Both the position numbers and the translations under genes were made by a program. DNA of 64,000 bases, taken from Eulemur rufifrons (taxonomy: Eukaryota > Chordata > Mammalia > Primates > Lemuridae). Shown here piece after piece: positions 9,480 through 19,795 of the stretch. Location: the NCBI RefSeq assembly GCF_041146395.1, contig NC_090990.1, forward strand, positions 44,030,001-44,094,000, read 5' to 3'. The notes under the pieces were generated by a model that searched no databases, was not told the DNA's origin, and saw only the letters and a list, made by a program, of their open reading frames with translations. How positions within the stretch are numbered: the stretch's first letter is position 1; each line of letters starts with the position of its first letter.

Positions 9480-10110
9480 TGAGGTCTCCTTCTACTCTGC
9501 TAGACCTCAGTGTCCCCCTCACCAGCCTGTCTCTCTCTCTTCCCGCTCTATCTGACACACTGCAGCCACACTGCCTTTTAAAAAAATGCAGGCCTGACCA
9601 TATCATCTCTTTTTAAAATCCTTGCGTGGCTCTCCACTGCCCTCAGGTCCTTTGCCTGGCACACAAGACCCTGCCTACCCCTCAGCTGGAATCCTTTTGC
9701 ATGATCATCATTAATTAATTACCTGATATTCCCAGAAGGAGTCATGCTTTGTCATGCTCCCGTGACTGTGCACATGATATTCTCCTACCCGGAATCCCTT
9801 CCCAGAACTCTTGGAAAACTCCTCCTAACAAGTCGAGGCTCATTTAACACCACCTCCTAGAGGAAGCCTTTCATCATTCCTGCCCCTTCCAAAGGCTGAG
9901 GTGAGGGCTTCTGTTCTGAGCTCCTGTAACTCCCCAAGCTCATCTTGGACCCCACACACTGTGTTTACCCCACTGGTCTCAGAGCTCTTTGAAGGTGGGG
10001 ACGACACCTAATTCATCTCTGCATCACCAGCCTCTGGCATTTGACCTCTTTGGGATCCAGAAGCACATAGTGGGTATTTTCTGAGTAAAGTCTATAGATG
10101 AATAAAAATT
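9480..10110 (+). repeat. L2 LINE 3' half, sense
   Basis: gacacactgcagccacactgcc, ctgaccatatcatctctttttaaaatccttgcgtggctctccactgcc, cacacaagaccctgcctacc, ctacccggaatcccttcccag, cctagaggaagcctttcatc and a gaaggtggggacgacacctaattc ... catagtgggtattttctgag end follow the L2 3' half collinearly. The 9161-9479 sequence upstream is probably more of the same copy, too decayed to align. Confidence 0.75.
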
Positions 10111-11269
10111 AGGCCAAGATGCCTCTCACCCTGTTTACCTGGTTGGCATCAGGGACCCCACCAACACATCCTGGGCACAGCTGCCCCTCTGCAGCAGGCA
10201 GAGAACAAGTATCAGAGCAGGGCCACAGGGGGCCCCAGGGGGAAGCAAGGTGGATGCATTGATCCCCTGACGTGCCTGAAGGTTCTGAGACTTAACGTTT
10301 CCCACCAAGGGGAGAGGGATGAGTGTATTTCAAAAATGAAGCAAATAGGGTTTTAAAATAAGGCATCAATTCCAGCAGAAAGAATAAGTCATACAAAAGC
10401 AAAAATTTAATCATAATCTGATATGGCTCAGCTGTGATTTACATGGTCACAATACTGTAAACACTCATCTGACCCAAAATCACGTTATCACTAGAATGGC
10501 AAGTCGGAGGAATGTGAAGTGGCTGTGTGAGAAGAGAGCCACGTCCTTCTCTTCCGTGATAGGAAGTAACTAGGGCATGTCTCAAGGTGGAACATGAAGA
10601 AAGAGATGTTTAAAGGTAGTATTTAGAAATACGGAGTTACATAGTGGGAGAAATATTGGACGGTGGCTGTCTCCGGGTAGTAAGTTTTGGGGGTGGAGGG
10701 CAACAGGCTTTATATGAATTAGAACTATCTGACTTTTTGAACTAAGTTTGTGATGTTGGTAAAACGCACACATAATTTTTAAAATACTCCCTGTGGTTTG
10801 AAGGCAGGAAACAGTTGCAGGGCAAGCACCTCTGTCCAATCAGTCTGACTAATCTCCCGGAAGCACACCTTGGGCAGTTCATCAGAGCCCTCTCAGACCC
10901 GGAGCTGCACTGGGCAGGGCCACGGCGCTCTGCCCCTGTTGACCCGGCCCCACCCTCCCCTGCACACGCCCTGCACGCCTCCCTCGTCTCCCATCTCTCT
11001 CGCAGCAGCTCTATCTCCTCCCTCTGGGCTTTTGCCTGGGCAGCGCTCCCGCTCTCCACGTTCACACCCCTGCTCACACCCAGAGCCCCCTCCCACGCTC
11101 AGGCTGCCTGGGACAAATGTGCTTGCTTTCCCCCCCAGGACAGCTCTGTAGGCATGTGAGGGGGATTTTCTATGTTATGCCTTCCCTCCCCTGGGCCTTT
11201 ATGTCCCTGCTGCCAAGCATTGAGCAAGAAGCCCCAGGGAGCCGGGTCGCGGGCCCACCTCTTCCACAC
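10111..11269. other. unassigned; possible regulatory patch
   Basis: About 1.1 kb without a recognised repeat. 10330-10560 is AT-balanced and motif-dense: GCTCAGCTGTGA (E-box CAGCTG near 10429), GTAAACA (forkhead core near 10458) and ATCACGTTATCA. 10800-11160 is C-rich, with overlapping open frames on both strands (85-154 codons) that look compositional. Confidence 0.35.
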
Positions 11270-11365
11270 CATCACGGAGGGACCTCTCTGAGTCTGTATC
11301 CTCATCTGGAAAATCAAGATCTTCTGGCCTGCTTGCCAGGAAGTTCGTGAAAGAGCTGGAGTTAG
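11270..11365 (+). repeat. MIR SINE fragment, sense
   Basis: gggacctctctgagtctgtatcctcatctggaaaatcaaga is a MIR centre; ends are not recognisable. Confidence 0.55.
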
Positions 11366-11439
11366 CCACCCCATTTCCAGTTCTGTCGTCACTGGACACT
11401 TCCTGCCTAGCAGCAGCAGCAGCAAGTGCAGCCAGAGGT

Positions 11440-11580
11440 GACATTCACAGACTGTGTGCGGTGTGGCCGGCACTGCCCTAAGCCACGCGCCACCTGATTC
11501 ACCTCCTACGGTGAGTGACATTATTCCTGTTTCACAGGTGAGGAAAGAGCTCACTGAGGGCAACTTGCAGGCGAATCTAT
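11440..11580 (-). repeat. MIR SINE, antisense
   Basis: cggcactgccctaagccacg, gatt cacctcctacggtg, ttattcctgtttcacaggtgagg and gctcactgagggcaacttgcagg are antisense MIR. Confidence 0.7.
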
Positions 11581-11599
11581 ACGTCCATCCTCCACTTTA

Positions 11600-12120
11600 G
11601 ACCACAAGCAGCTCAAAGACAGGGAGAAATGTTTGCCATGTTCAGCATTATGCACAATGGTGAAAGCAAGGCTAGTGTCCACTGCCGGATGAATAGGCAA
11701 ACAAACTGTAGTACACACGTGCAACGGGGTATTGTTCAGCCTTAGAGAAGTAGGGAATTCTCACCCATGCTACACATGGATGAACCTTGAGGACATTATG
11801 CTAAGTGAAATAAGCCAGTCACAAAAGGACAAATAGTACATGATTCCACGTATATGAAGTACCTAGAATAGTCAAGTTTAGAGAGACAGAAAGTAGCACA
11901 GTGGTTGTCAGGGGCCGAGGGAGGGGAAGGGGGAGTTAGTGTTTAATGAGTCCAAAGTTTCACTTTGGGAAAATGAAAAAGTTTTGGAGCTGGACGGTGG
12001 CGGTGGTTGTACAGCAATGTGAAGTGAGGGTGCTTATTGCCACTGAACTGTACACTTGAAAATAGTTAAAATAGTCAATTTTATGTCGTGTATATTTTAC
12101 CACAATAAAAGAATTCTTTT
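11600..12120 (+). repeat. L1M LINE 3' end, sense
   Basis: catggatgaaccttgaggac, attatgctaagtgaaataagccag, tagagagacagaaagtag, acagtggttgtcagggg, actgaactgtacacttgaaaa and cacaataaaagaattctttt are the classic end of ORF2 and 3' UTR of old (L1M) elements. It is 5'-truncated and carries no intact ORF. Confidence 0.92.
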
Positions 12121-12127
12121 AAAATGT

Positions 12128-12360
12128 AGTTAGAGACAGAAAGCAGAACAGAGGTTACCAAGGGCTCGGAAGAGGGGAGAAGCATGCGCTATTGTTTCAT
12201 GGGCATGGAGTTTTTGCTGGGGAGGATGAAAAAGTTTGGGGTATAGATAGTGCTAATGGTCACACAACATTGTTAATGTATTTAATGTCCCTTATTAGAC
12301 ACCCACGAACAGTTAAAATGATAAATACTATGTTATGAATGTTTTACCACACTTTTTAAA
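12128..12360 (+). repeat. L1M 3' UTR, second copy in tandem
   Basis: tagagacagaaagcagaacag, aggttaccaagggctcgg, gaggatgaaaaagtttgggg and ttatgaatgttttaccacac repeat the 3' UTR seen at 11880-12110, in the same orientation and directly behind its A-rich tail. Confidence 0.85.
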
Positions 12361-12369
12361 ATAGGCAGG

Positions 12370-12465
12370 AAGACCCTGTGCCTCTTTGATTTCTCAGGAC
12401 CCAGAGTCTCAAGCAGGGTCTGGCATACAGTAGGTGCTTAAGAGCATTTGTCAGTTTGAATAGAC
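12370..12465 (+). repeat. L2 3' terminus, sense
   Basis: gggtctggcatacagtaggtgcttaagagcatttgtcagtttgaat is the L2 3' end. Confidence 0.65.
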
Positions 12466-12639
12466 TTCTGTGGAAGACTGTCCACAGAGAGGGAGCAGAA
12501 GGAACAAGACCAGGCTTCCCATGTGGCTCAGTTCTGCGGCTAGTTCTACTTCCCCGTGGTCAAACGTTCCATGGGTATGTGGAATCCAGCAGGACACAGA
12601 CTCAACTGTAATCACATAAAGAGCAGCTATTAATTGCTA

Positions 12640-13190
12640 GGCTTTTTACATGCACAGAATAATATTAATAGCTAACAACTATTGAATACAGTTGTTACCT
12701 TGGGGAGATTGGTTCCAGGACCCTTAAGGGTACCAAAATCTGAGGATACTCAAATCCCTAACATATTAACAAAATGGTATAGTGTTTGCATGTAACCTGT
12801 GTACATCCTCCCATATACTTTAAATCATCTCTAGATGACCTAACGTAATGCCTACATATCACTTCATTTGCATGGATTCGACATGGTACTCAGTGAGTGG
12901 CTAATTCGAGTTTTGCTTTTTTGGAATTTTGTGAATTTTTTTCCCCCTGAATATTATTGCTCTGCAGTCTGTTGAATCCACAGATGTGGAACCCACAGAG
13001 ATGGAGAGACAACTGTGCTTATTCTATGCCAGATACTAAGCATTTTTCACACCTTACTATGCTGCTTCTGAGTTTGCTATTATTGTAATCCCCATTTTGT
13101 GGCTGAGAAAACTGAGACACAGAGAGGTTGAATAATTTGTCAAAGGTCACACAGCCAGATTTGCAGGAAAACCCAACTTGCCCCCGGGTG
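12640..13190 (-). repeat. MIR SINE, antisense, split by Tigger-type element
   Basis: The MIR 3' end (aatattaatagctaacaactattgaa) is at 12661-12688 and the body continues at 13016 (tgcttattctatgccagatac, cccattttgtggctgagaaaactgagacacagagaggttgaat, aaggtcacacagcc). The two parts join without loss once the transposon at 12689-13015 is left out. Confidence 0.88.
12689..13015. mobile_element. Tigger/MER2-type DNA transposon remnant
   Basis: A 327-bp element with inverted ends CAGTTGTTACCTTGG (left) and CAGTTGTCTCTCC (reverse complement of the right end), with TA on the left and a decayed TG on the right, as expected for TcMar elements. Interior wording (ggttccaggacccttaagggtaccaaaatctgaggatactcaaatcc; gttgaatccacagatgtggaacccac) fits non-autonomous Tigger relatives. 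No transposase frame is present. Confidence 0.85.
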
Positions 13191-13299
13191 GTCTGGTTTG
13201 CTTACTGATCATGGTGCATGCCTCTGCACGGACTCTGAAGTCCCCAGCCTTTCTGCATTCCCCCCAGCCCCACCTAGAAGGGCCAGAAGTCCCAAAAAC

Positions 13300-13572
13300 A
13301 GAGGAGGGAAGTAACAGCATGGGCTCCACAGTGGGCACAGGCACAGGCTTGGGCATGGATGAGGCTGACTTGGTTCAAGGCCTGGTCCAGTGTTTGTTGA
13401 TTATGTGGCCCTAGACAAGCTACTTCACCTCTCTAATCCTCCGTGTTCTCATCTGTAATGTGGCAAAAAAACAATGTGTCTGTGTCTTGGGGGTTTATGG
13501 GGATTAAATCAATTAGTAAGCATGAACCTGCTAGTGAGAGTGGTACCGGCATCGTAAATGCCCACTGAGGGG
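13300..13572 (+). repeat. MIR SINE, sense, near full length
   Basis: gtaacagcatgggctccac, gacttggttcaaggcctgg, ggccctagacaagctacttcacctctctaatcctccgtg, ctcatctgtaatgtggc, ggggattaaatcaattagtaag run in MIR order. Confidence 0.88.
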
Positions 13573-13584
13573 TTAGGATTGTGC

Positions 13585-13730
13585 TCGCCAACTTCCTGGA
13601 GTGATCTTGGGCAACGGCTCTTCTTCTCTGAGCCCGGCTGATCTCAGTTATGAAACAGAATTACTAAAACCAACCCCACAGGTTTGTTGTGAGGATTAAA
13701 TGAATACCATGCTTCATAGTGATATCTATT
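13585..13730 (+). repeat. MIR SINE, sense
   Basis: gtgatcttgggcaacggctcttcttctctgagcc, ggtttgttgtgaggattaaatgaat. It is the second sense MIR in tandem with 13300-13572. Confidence 0.8.
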
Positions 13731-14249
13731 TATAACACTAACTTGTTCTCCAAGAATATTTAAGGCAGCTAGCAATACGAGATTATTTTGAATTTGAAAA
13801 GGAAAAATTGGGGGCTAAGAGAAAAGGGTGGAAAGACAAAAACAAAAAAACAAAAACGAGATCATTTCTAAAAGGGCCTGGCTGCTCCGGCGGGTCTTAG
13901 GCACTTTATAAATATTTATTCTTATCTTCTGGTCGTCATATCTGCTCCTGGTGAATCTGGCTACTCAAGATGTAGTTAATCACAGGCTCGTTCAGTGTCA
14001 GAGGTGAGAGGGAGATAGAGGGTATCAAATGTACCCTTCCTGGGGAGAGGAAAGTGGAGGTGAGCTTGGAGCTTCAGGTCCCACCCCCAGCTTCAGAGAA
14101 GCTCAGACTTTATTTGCATTACACATTGGGCTTCTGGATACTACTGCAGTTGATGAAAGGTTTCCACTGCAAAAAAGCCAAAAAAAAAAAAAAAAAAAAG
14201 ATAAGAATGGAAAATAAACTAAAAGAGAAAAACGGTGTTGGTAACTCTA
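13731..14249. other. unassigned; includes poly(A) tract
   Basis: No family recognised. A-rich simple sequence lies at about 13838-13860 (aaaacaaaaaaacaaaaac) and a 20-A run at 14179-14198. The poly(A) might mark the 3' end of a retroposed fragment, but the 100-200 bp upstream match no repeat or mRNA that I know. Confidence 0.35.
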
Positions 14250-14310
14250 ATTCCCTGATTTTGTAGAGACAGTTACTGAGACTCAGAGAGAAAGGAAGAT
14301 AAATGCAATT
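14250..14310 (-). repeat. MIR SINE fragment, antisense
   Basis: ctgattttgtagagacagttactgagactcagagagaaagga is the antisense MIR centre. Confidence 0.55.
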
Positions 14311-14377
14311 GGCTATTTGTATCTTTTGTAAGATTTTTCATAGGGAGAAATCCACCAATCACAAAACAAATCAATTC

Positions 14378-14990
14378 ATCTTCATTCAATATTTATTGAG
14401 CACCTACTATGTTTGTGTCACTGTCTTAGGAACTAAGCTATGAATGAAACACATTTCTGAGCTCAAGGAGCTTATAGTCTTGAAGTGGAACCAGAGTCTC
14501 TAGACCCAGAGCAAAAAGTGCTACCATAGGCTTACAGTCTATGGTTGGGGAAGTCAGCCCAACTTGAGGGGTTCACGACAGCCTCTTAGAAGAGGGGGTG
14601 CTGAGTTATGTCTTGAAAGAAGAGAGAGTTCTGTCAGGCGGCCCGTAGAGAGGGGCTTACCCCATTTTCATAATCTCAGCACTCTCTGTAGTTCCTGCCC
14701 TTACTTGTTCTTATTCCTTGTTTAACTGTCTTCTCTGCAGGGCTGGAAGTGACGTGTGGGCAGGAGCCTTGTCCATTTGCCACTGCTCTATTCAATGCCC
14801 CTAGCACAGGGGAAAGCAAGAAAGAGGGAAGGAGGTAGGAATTCCAGGAGGAAGGAAGAGCACGTGCAAAGATCCAGAGGTAGAAAGGAATACGGTTCTA
14901 AGCACTTTGGGTTGCTCTGGATGGATTGGGCCACAGAGGATGGCTTGGGTTAGATCAGACGTTTAGTGGCTGGATATCATTTTGTAGATG
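14378..14990 (-). repeat. L2 LINE 3' end, antisense, with sense L2 insert
   Basis: 14378-14640 starts tcattcaatatttattgagcacctactatg and continues aaggagcttatagtcttg, the reversed L2 terminus. 14812-14990 resumes with aattccaggaggaaggaagagcacgtgcaaagatccagagg. Between them, 14690-14810 (ttgtttaactgtcttctctgc, agccttgtccatttgcc, cccctagcacag) reads as a sense L2 tail. Confidence 0.75.
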
Positions 14991-15440
14991 ATGAGAAATT
15001 GTGTGTCTTAATTCTGGATTCATAAAATATTGCACTCTTTGGTGGTTGGTAGTGTTATGGTAACGGATTAATGCCCAGGGAATGTGGAATCTCAGATTTG
15101 GAAAGAGTCTCAGGACCCTTCCGGAACATCCATTCATGTGACAGAGCATGACCAGTGTACAGTGAACACAAGATGTAGTTCCGCTTCTCCAGCAATCTGG
15201 CTACCCTGGTATTGCTGTTAGCTGCCTAACATGTATTGCAGGATGTCTTACAGGATACAGCTTCTGGCTCCTACTAGGTAATAGCTGTCCATAATTAGTG
15301 AGTGTCCACTTTGTGTGGTGAGTTTTACACACTATCATTCCATGGACTTTAAAATGCTATAGATTTTAAGATATACCTTAATTTCAGAGACACTGAAATC
15401 AGTATCTTAGGATTTATAAGATATGGTATAATTACTTTTT
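14991..15440. other. mostly unassigned; possible hAT trace
   Basis: 15205-15285 (gcctaacatgtattgcaggatgtcttacaggatacagcttctggc) resembles the tgcattgtaggatgtttagcagcatccctggcc part of a common hAT-type MITE, of which a better copy lies at 26495-26702. The remainder matches nothing I recognise. Confidence 0.4.
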
Positions 15441-15545
15441 CCAACAAATTTAGGTGATATTGACATATACATATGAAAAACTAACGCTCAGGGAAGCTAT
15501 ACAGCCTGTCCTCAATATCACAAGTCATACTTGGCAGAGCTGTGT
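15441..15545 (-). repeat. MIR-like fragment, antisense, weak
   Basis: gaaaaactaacgctcagggaagctatacagcctgtcc has the antisense MIR rhythm but is poorly preserved. Confidence 0.4.
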
Positions 15546-16164
15546 GGCTCCAAAGGCCCCCTCACCCCCCGTTGCCACCTTAAGTACTCAGGAGACCCTT
15601 ATCATCAACTTGCAAAATCTTTCTAAAATTTCAGTCAACTGTATGGGCAAACCTCTGTCCCTTCCTCTTGCTGCCACCCAGCCTGGAAATATTTTTACTT
15701 TGTTTCTTTCTCCTTGTGTTTATTGAGCGAGCAGACCGGTTTGCTCCCATAATTTTATAAATTCCCAAATTAATCAAATGCTCCCACGTGGCCCATCTCC
15801 TCGAGTCTGTCACTTGGCTGGAGTGCTCCTCGTCTCCTTGCAGACTTGGGTACTCCTCCAAGAAGTGCTGTGTGTTTGGGGTCTCCTCCTTGTTTTCCTT
15901 CTTCTTCTCCTGTTTTCTGCTGTCGCATGAACACAAGGTGAGCGAGCTCAGACCCCCGGCGGAACTCTCTGCTGTCAACTGTGGCAGAACCAGGGCAAGT
16001 TAGATTGGTCAGTGGGAAAAACACTCGTTTGAAATCCACTGGGGACCTGTTTCCTGCTGGTGCTTAGGCTTAGGAGGAAAATGGATGTATACTGATCAGA
16101 TAGAAACCAGCAAGATAATGGGTTCAAAAACTGCAGGTAGGGTCTGGCTCATTAATAGACATAG
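15546..16164. other. unassigned unique sequence
   Basis: Repeat-free. Contains CACGTG (E-box) near 15785, AT-rich AATTTTATAAATTCCCAAATTAATC near 15750 and CTTCTT-rich wording near 15890-15915. A minus-strand frame at 15631-15978 (115 codons) is lysine/glutamate-rich in the middle and matches no family I know. Possible regulatory DNA; unproven. Confidence 0.35.
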
Positions 16165-16480
16165 CATGTTCATGCATCCCTTAACAACAGAAATAAGTTC
16201 TGAGAAATGGGTCCGTAGGCGATCTTATCGTGGTGAGAACATCACAGAGTATACTTGCACAAACTTCGATTGTAGGGCCCACTACATGCCTAGGCTATAC
16301 GGCATAGCCTATTGCTCCTGGGCTACAAACCTGCACAGGGTGTTACTGTCCTGAATACTGAGGCAACTGCAACACAATGGGAAGCATCTGTGCATCTAAA
16401 CATATCCAAACATAGAAAAGGTACAGTAAATATGGTATTATAATCTCAAGGGGTCACAAGGCTCATGGAGGGACCAGTAT
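16165..16480 (+). mobile_element. DNA-transposon-type interspersed repeat
   Basis: Starts ttcatgcatcccttaacaac, then aagttctgagaaatgggtccgtaggcgatc, gaacatcacagagtatacttgcac, cctattgctcctgggctacaaacctgc and catagaaaaggtacagtaaatatggtattataatct. It clearly belongs to an abundant primate/mammal repeat; I believe non-autonomous DNA transposon but cannot fix the subfamily. Confidence 0.65.
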
Positions 16481-17154
16481 TAAAACAGATCCCAGTGTGC
16501 ACCAGGTAAGTGGCAGACTGGAAGGAGTGGCTCACCGGGCAAGCTATGGAGAGTGCAGACTGCAGCTGTGTGCCTGATCCGCCCCCCTGCAGCCCTGCAA
16601 ATCCCACTGCTGGCGCCACTTAGCTTCCAACGTGGACGCTCCCCTGCCCATATCTGTTGGGCTTTTGCTCTGCTGTTTGAATCAAGTTCTCCCTCTTCCT
16701 AGCTCCACTCTGACTTTGTGCCTTAGAACTGCAGGCTGGTGTTTTTACCAGATGAAGATGATCTTGTCTTATGTCTCTATTCTGGAAACCAGAGCTTAGT
16801 TGGAGCCCTGGCTTCTACTTTTTTCTCTAGCCAGCTTATTCCCAGAAGGCCAGAACCTGGTCCTTGCTCCCTTCTTTCCTTGCCCTTTCCTATCACCTGC
16901 CGTGTGACCTGATGTCATGAGGCTCTCCTTGCCCCTGGGGATGCCCCTGGCGGCATTGCCAGACTACCTTGATTGACATTTACTACTCCCAGTCTGAACT
17001 CCCTATTGGCACTACACCAGGGACATTTGGGGTTCACCAGTCCTGCCCACTCACAGCGTCCTGGCTTCCCTTTTCCCCAGCCTAGGGTCTGCCTGTCCCT
17101 GCTGGTCACATGCTGATCCTGGCACACAATATGGCTTTTCAAGCTTGCTATATG
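16481..17154. other. unassigned, CT-rich
   Basis: About 670 bp, C/T-rich, no recognised repeat or exon. Splice-like strings occur, but no frame continues across them. Confidence 0.35.
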
Positions 17155-17286
17155 TATGATTTATTTTTGAAATAGAGTCTCACCATGTTACCCAGACTGG
17201 TTTCAAACTCCTAACCTCAAGCAATCATCCTGCCTTAGCCTCCCAAGTAGCTGAGGTTACAGGTATGCACCACCATGCCCAGCTTA
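17155..17286 (-). repeat. Alu left-monomer (FLAM-type), antisense
   Basis: ttttgaaatagagtctcaccatgtta, cccagactggtttcaaactcctaacctcaagcaatc, ctcccaagtagctgaggttacaggtatgcaccaccatgcccagc. It lacks the right-arm 31-bp insert, so it is a free or truncated left monomer, older than the three large Alus. Confidence 0.85.
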
Positions 17287-17339
17287 TATGTTTGATTTTT
17301 GATTTTTGAAAACTGCCCTCCCTCTTCCAGTCAACCAGT

Positions 17340-17530
17340 GCTTATTAGATTATTGACTGCCAGAGTGTGATTATCAGACTTAAATTGTGCTTTAGAAACA
17401 TCTGGAGAGTTTAGTAAACAGCCTTGCACCCAGCAACTCTGGTTCAGTGAGTCTGGAAATGGAGCCTTGGAATCTGCCTTCTGGTGATTCTGAAGCAGGT
17501 GCTAAGGGGACCAAGCTTGGAGAAATCTTA
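17340..17530 (+). mobile_element. MER5A-type hAT-Charlie MITE, sense
   Basis: aaacatctggagagtttagtaaac, acccagcaactctggttcagtgagtctgg, aatctgccttctggtgattctgaagcaggtgctaaggggacc is MER5A in the orientation opposite to 6360-6545. Confidence 0.8.
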
Positions 17531-17644
17531 TTCTTCTGAAGGAAGCTAGACACTGTGGAAGTTAATAAGAATGATAGGAATCTCACATATGGGCATTTTA
17601 TGTAACAGTTTGCAAGGTAATATGAGTTCATCTATACCACCCTT

Positions 17645-17690
17645 GGATTAAAATAAAAATAAAAAACAGAACAAAACAAAACAAAACGCC
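17645..17690. repeat. A-rich simple repeat
   Basis: aaaataaaaataaaaaacagaacaaaacaaaac...; could be a residual poly(A) tail. Confidence 0.85.
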
Positions 17691-17702
17691 TCTATGAATT
17701 AG

Positions 17703-17908
17703 TATAGAAAACAAGAAATTTGGAGTCAGAGAATTCAGGCCCCACTTACCAAGAGACCTTGGACCAGGCACCCAATCTTTCTGACATTATGTTTACCCAT
17801 CTGCTTAATGGAGATCTTAATTGCTACCTTAAAGCACTGTTCTAAGTATTGAATGAAATATTGTAAAGTGCCCATTCTAATGTCCAATACATGTTTGCTG
17901 AATTAAGG
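17703..17908 (+). repeat. MIR SINE, sense
   Basis: tttggagtcagagaattcagg, agagaccttggaccaggcacc, catctgcttaatggagatc, aaagcactgttctaagtattg. Confidence 0.75.
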
Positions 17909-17934
17909 AAGAAATAAATCTAACATGTTTCTAC

Positions 17935-18117
17935 CTCTTGCTGTTTGCCAAGAAGTAGGCTAAAGGCTCTGCATGTCCTATATCGCCTAAGCCTCACAGC
18001 AGCCTGTGAGGTAGGGGTGTCAATTCCTCCACTTGGAGGCTCACATGCATTGTGTGACTTGCCCAAGGTCACTAAACTAGTGGCAGTGCTGAAATCCAGA
18101 CTCAGGTTGCTCTTACT
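17935..18117 (-). repeat. MIR SINE, antisense
   Basis: cctaagcctcacagcagcctgtgaggtaggggtgtc and gtgacttgcccaaggtcactaaactagtggcagtgctgaaatccagactcagg. Head-to-head with the sense MIR at 17703-17908. Confidence 0.88.
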
Positions 18118-18214
18118 TTAGAGATGGAACTCCTACCTGTGATGGTACTGTGCCACTCAAAACTAGAACTGATACAGCCCTTTAAATAACTCCTTTGACA
18201 TTGGATCTCCCTCC

Positions 18215-18345
18215 CCTGATCATGCTGTAGAAGGATCGTGGGCCTTGGAATGAGGAACATGGCAGTTCTGGCTCCTCCACTAATGGCCGTGTGACTGTGG
18301 GTGAGCCTTTCCTCCTCTCTAGATGGAGGGGCCCTGATTCTGCCT
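18215..18345 (+). repeat. MIR SINE, sense, partial
   Basis: ggatcgtgggccttggaatgag, gctcctccactaatggccgtgtgactgtgggtgagcc. Part of a cluster of four MIRs within 1.4 kb. Confidence 0.75.
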
Positions 18346-18867
18346 CTGGGTGTAGGGCTGCATGGCAGGCTGGTGGCAATAGCCATGGCAATAGCAGCTA
18401 AAGAGTTGGGGAGCAGAGGTAGGATTTGGCGTCTGGTCATTTCCAGCTGCTGACCTCTGGCCCCAGAGGCAGGGCTCCCTGGGGCAGGTCCACCCAGCCT
18501 GTCCTCCCCTTCAGGTCTGGGTTCCAGGGCATGCTTCCCAGGGGAGGGGCATGGGTGAGCACAAGTTCCCTGTGCCCCTTGGTGGCAGGAGGTGACCTCT
18601 GGTTCCAGAGGGGTGGGCACTGCCCAGGCGGGGATAACCACAGCTGTGGGACGGTGGCCTCCCTTTCCACTCCCAGTGTCTGCCATTATGGGGGAAAAGT
18701 AAAACACAAACACCCAAAAACATTAGCACAGGCTGACCATGCAGATCATTTACTCAGGCTGCTAGAGAGAGAGAGAATTGGTTCTTCTTGCTGGCCTGGA
18801 ACATCAGACACAACCTGAGGACCAGGAACTCAACTAGGTCAGAAGAAGAGGAAACCTCAAACCAGAG
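18346..18867. other. GC-rich unassigned sequence
   Basis: G-rich runs (ggggaggggcatggg near 18541) and C-rich antisense frames. The window's longest open frame (minus strand, 18102-18713, 203 codons) spans this and two MIR copies. Its protein is low-complexity proline/glycine/arginine-rich with no domain that I can see, so it is not called as a gene. Confidence 0.35.
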
Positions 18868-19110
18868 CTCTTCCTGGCAGTGCAGGGTTAAGAGTGTGGG
18901 CTCAAAAGTCAGACTGTCTTGGGTTCCAGTCCCTGCTCTGCCACCCACTAGCTGTGTGACCTCAGGCAAGTCATTTGATGACTTAGTGTCAGTTTCTTAA
19001 TTTGTAAAATGTGAATATTAATAATACTTGCCTTGTGCATCTCTAGGAGGAGTAAACACACATAAAGACAATGGTCTGCCACATGGTAAATACGTGGTAA
19101 ACATGTTCAA
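18868..19110 (+). repeat. MIR SINE, sense, well preserved
   Basis: gcagggttaagagtgtgggctc (A-box side), ggttccagtcc at 18922-18932 (close to the pol III B-box GGTTCGANTCC), ctctgccacccactagctgtgtgacctcaggcaagtcatttg, aatttgtaaaatgtgaat. It retains the tRNA-derived head, unlike most copies here. Confidence 0.95.
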
Positions 19111-19179
19111 GCCTAAGCTAACCACTTTAAGGGGCTTGGTCTCGTCTTCCTTCATCTAATCCAGCTCTTCGAACTTTAC

Positions 19180-19300
19180 TGAGCAGCTGGTGCAGTTGCT
19201 AACTGCTGGGTAGGGTTTTGGGCACTGGGCATATAAGAATACATAAGATACATAAGACACAATGCTTGTCTCAACGAATTCACAGTCTCAAATCCCTAAA
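19180..19300 (-). repeat. L2 3' end, antisense
   Basis: aactttactgagcagctgg, tgggcactgggcatataagaatac, tcaacgaattcacagtctc. Confidence 0.6.
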
Positions 19301-19344
19301 ATCCTTGTTGACCTTATCACTCACATACTAAGAGCAATAATGAT

Positions 19345-19605
19345 GATAATAATGAACACCTGGTGCCATTTATCAGAGAACAATTGTGTGCAGGCTTGGT
19401 GCTGGACACCATGTATACATTATTCCTGACATTCATATCCTTTGGGATATGTACTAATATTACCATTGATGAGGGAAACTGAGGCTGGAAGAGTCAGTGT
19501 GATTAAGTTTACTCGCCGAAGGTTCTGTGTCTGATAAGTGGGAGAGCTGGGATTCCAACCCAGCCCCTTGAGATTCTAACAAGGCCCTCTCCCCGCCATG
19601 CTGCC
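19345..19605 (-). repeat. MIR SINE, antisense
   Basis: gtgcaggcttggtgctggac, accattgatgagggaaactgaggctgg, gataagtgggagagctgggattccaacccag. Confidence 0.85.
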
Positions 19606-19639
19606 CCCATCCAGGCACAAAGACTTACAGGTGGGTTTG

Positions 19640-19795
19640 CATTTCTGAAGGCCCTCATTTCATCCCCACAACCACCCGAGCAGTAGGAACCTTTCTGATC
19701 AGACCCATTTTCCACTGATGGAACTGAGAGCAGGTTAAGTAATTTGCCAACTGCAGCTCAGCTAGCGAGTTGGAAAGGCACTGCGTGTCTTAAGA
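19640..19795 (-). repeat. MIR SINE, antisense
   Basis: catccccacaaccacccgagcagtagg, ccattttccactgatggaactgagagcaggttaagtaatttgcc. Direct tandem with 19345-19605. Confidence 0.8.

Noticed and set aside
10231..10250. CTCF-like ccacagggggcccc
   Set aside because: One base short of the CCNNNAGGGGGC core spacing, and no supporting flank.
14179..14198. Poly(A) as tail of a processed pseudogene
   Set aside because: The upstream 150 bp resemble no mRNA or SINE and no flanking duplication is visible.
18102..18713. Longest open frame (203 codons, minus strand)
   Set aside because: It crosses two MIR copies and GC-rich unique DNA; the product is low-complexity with no domain. An antisense MIR/GC-rich composition readily gives such frames.
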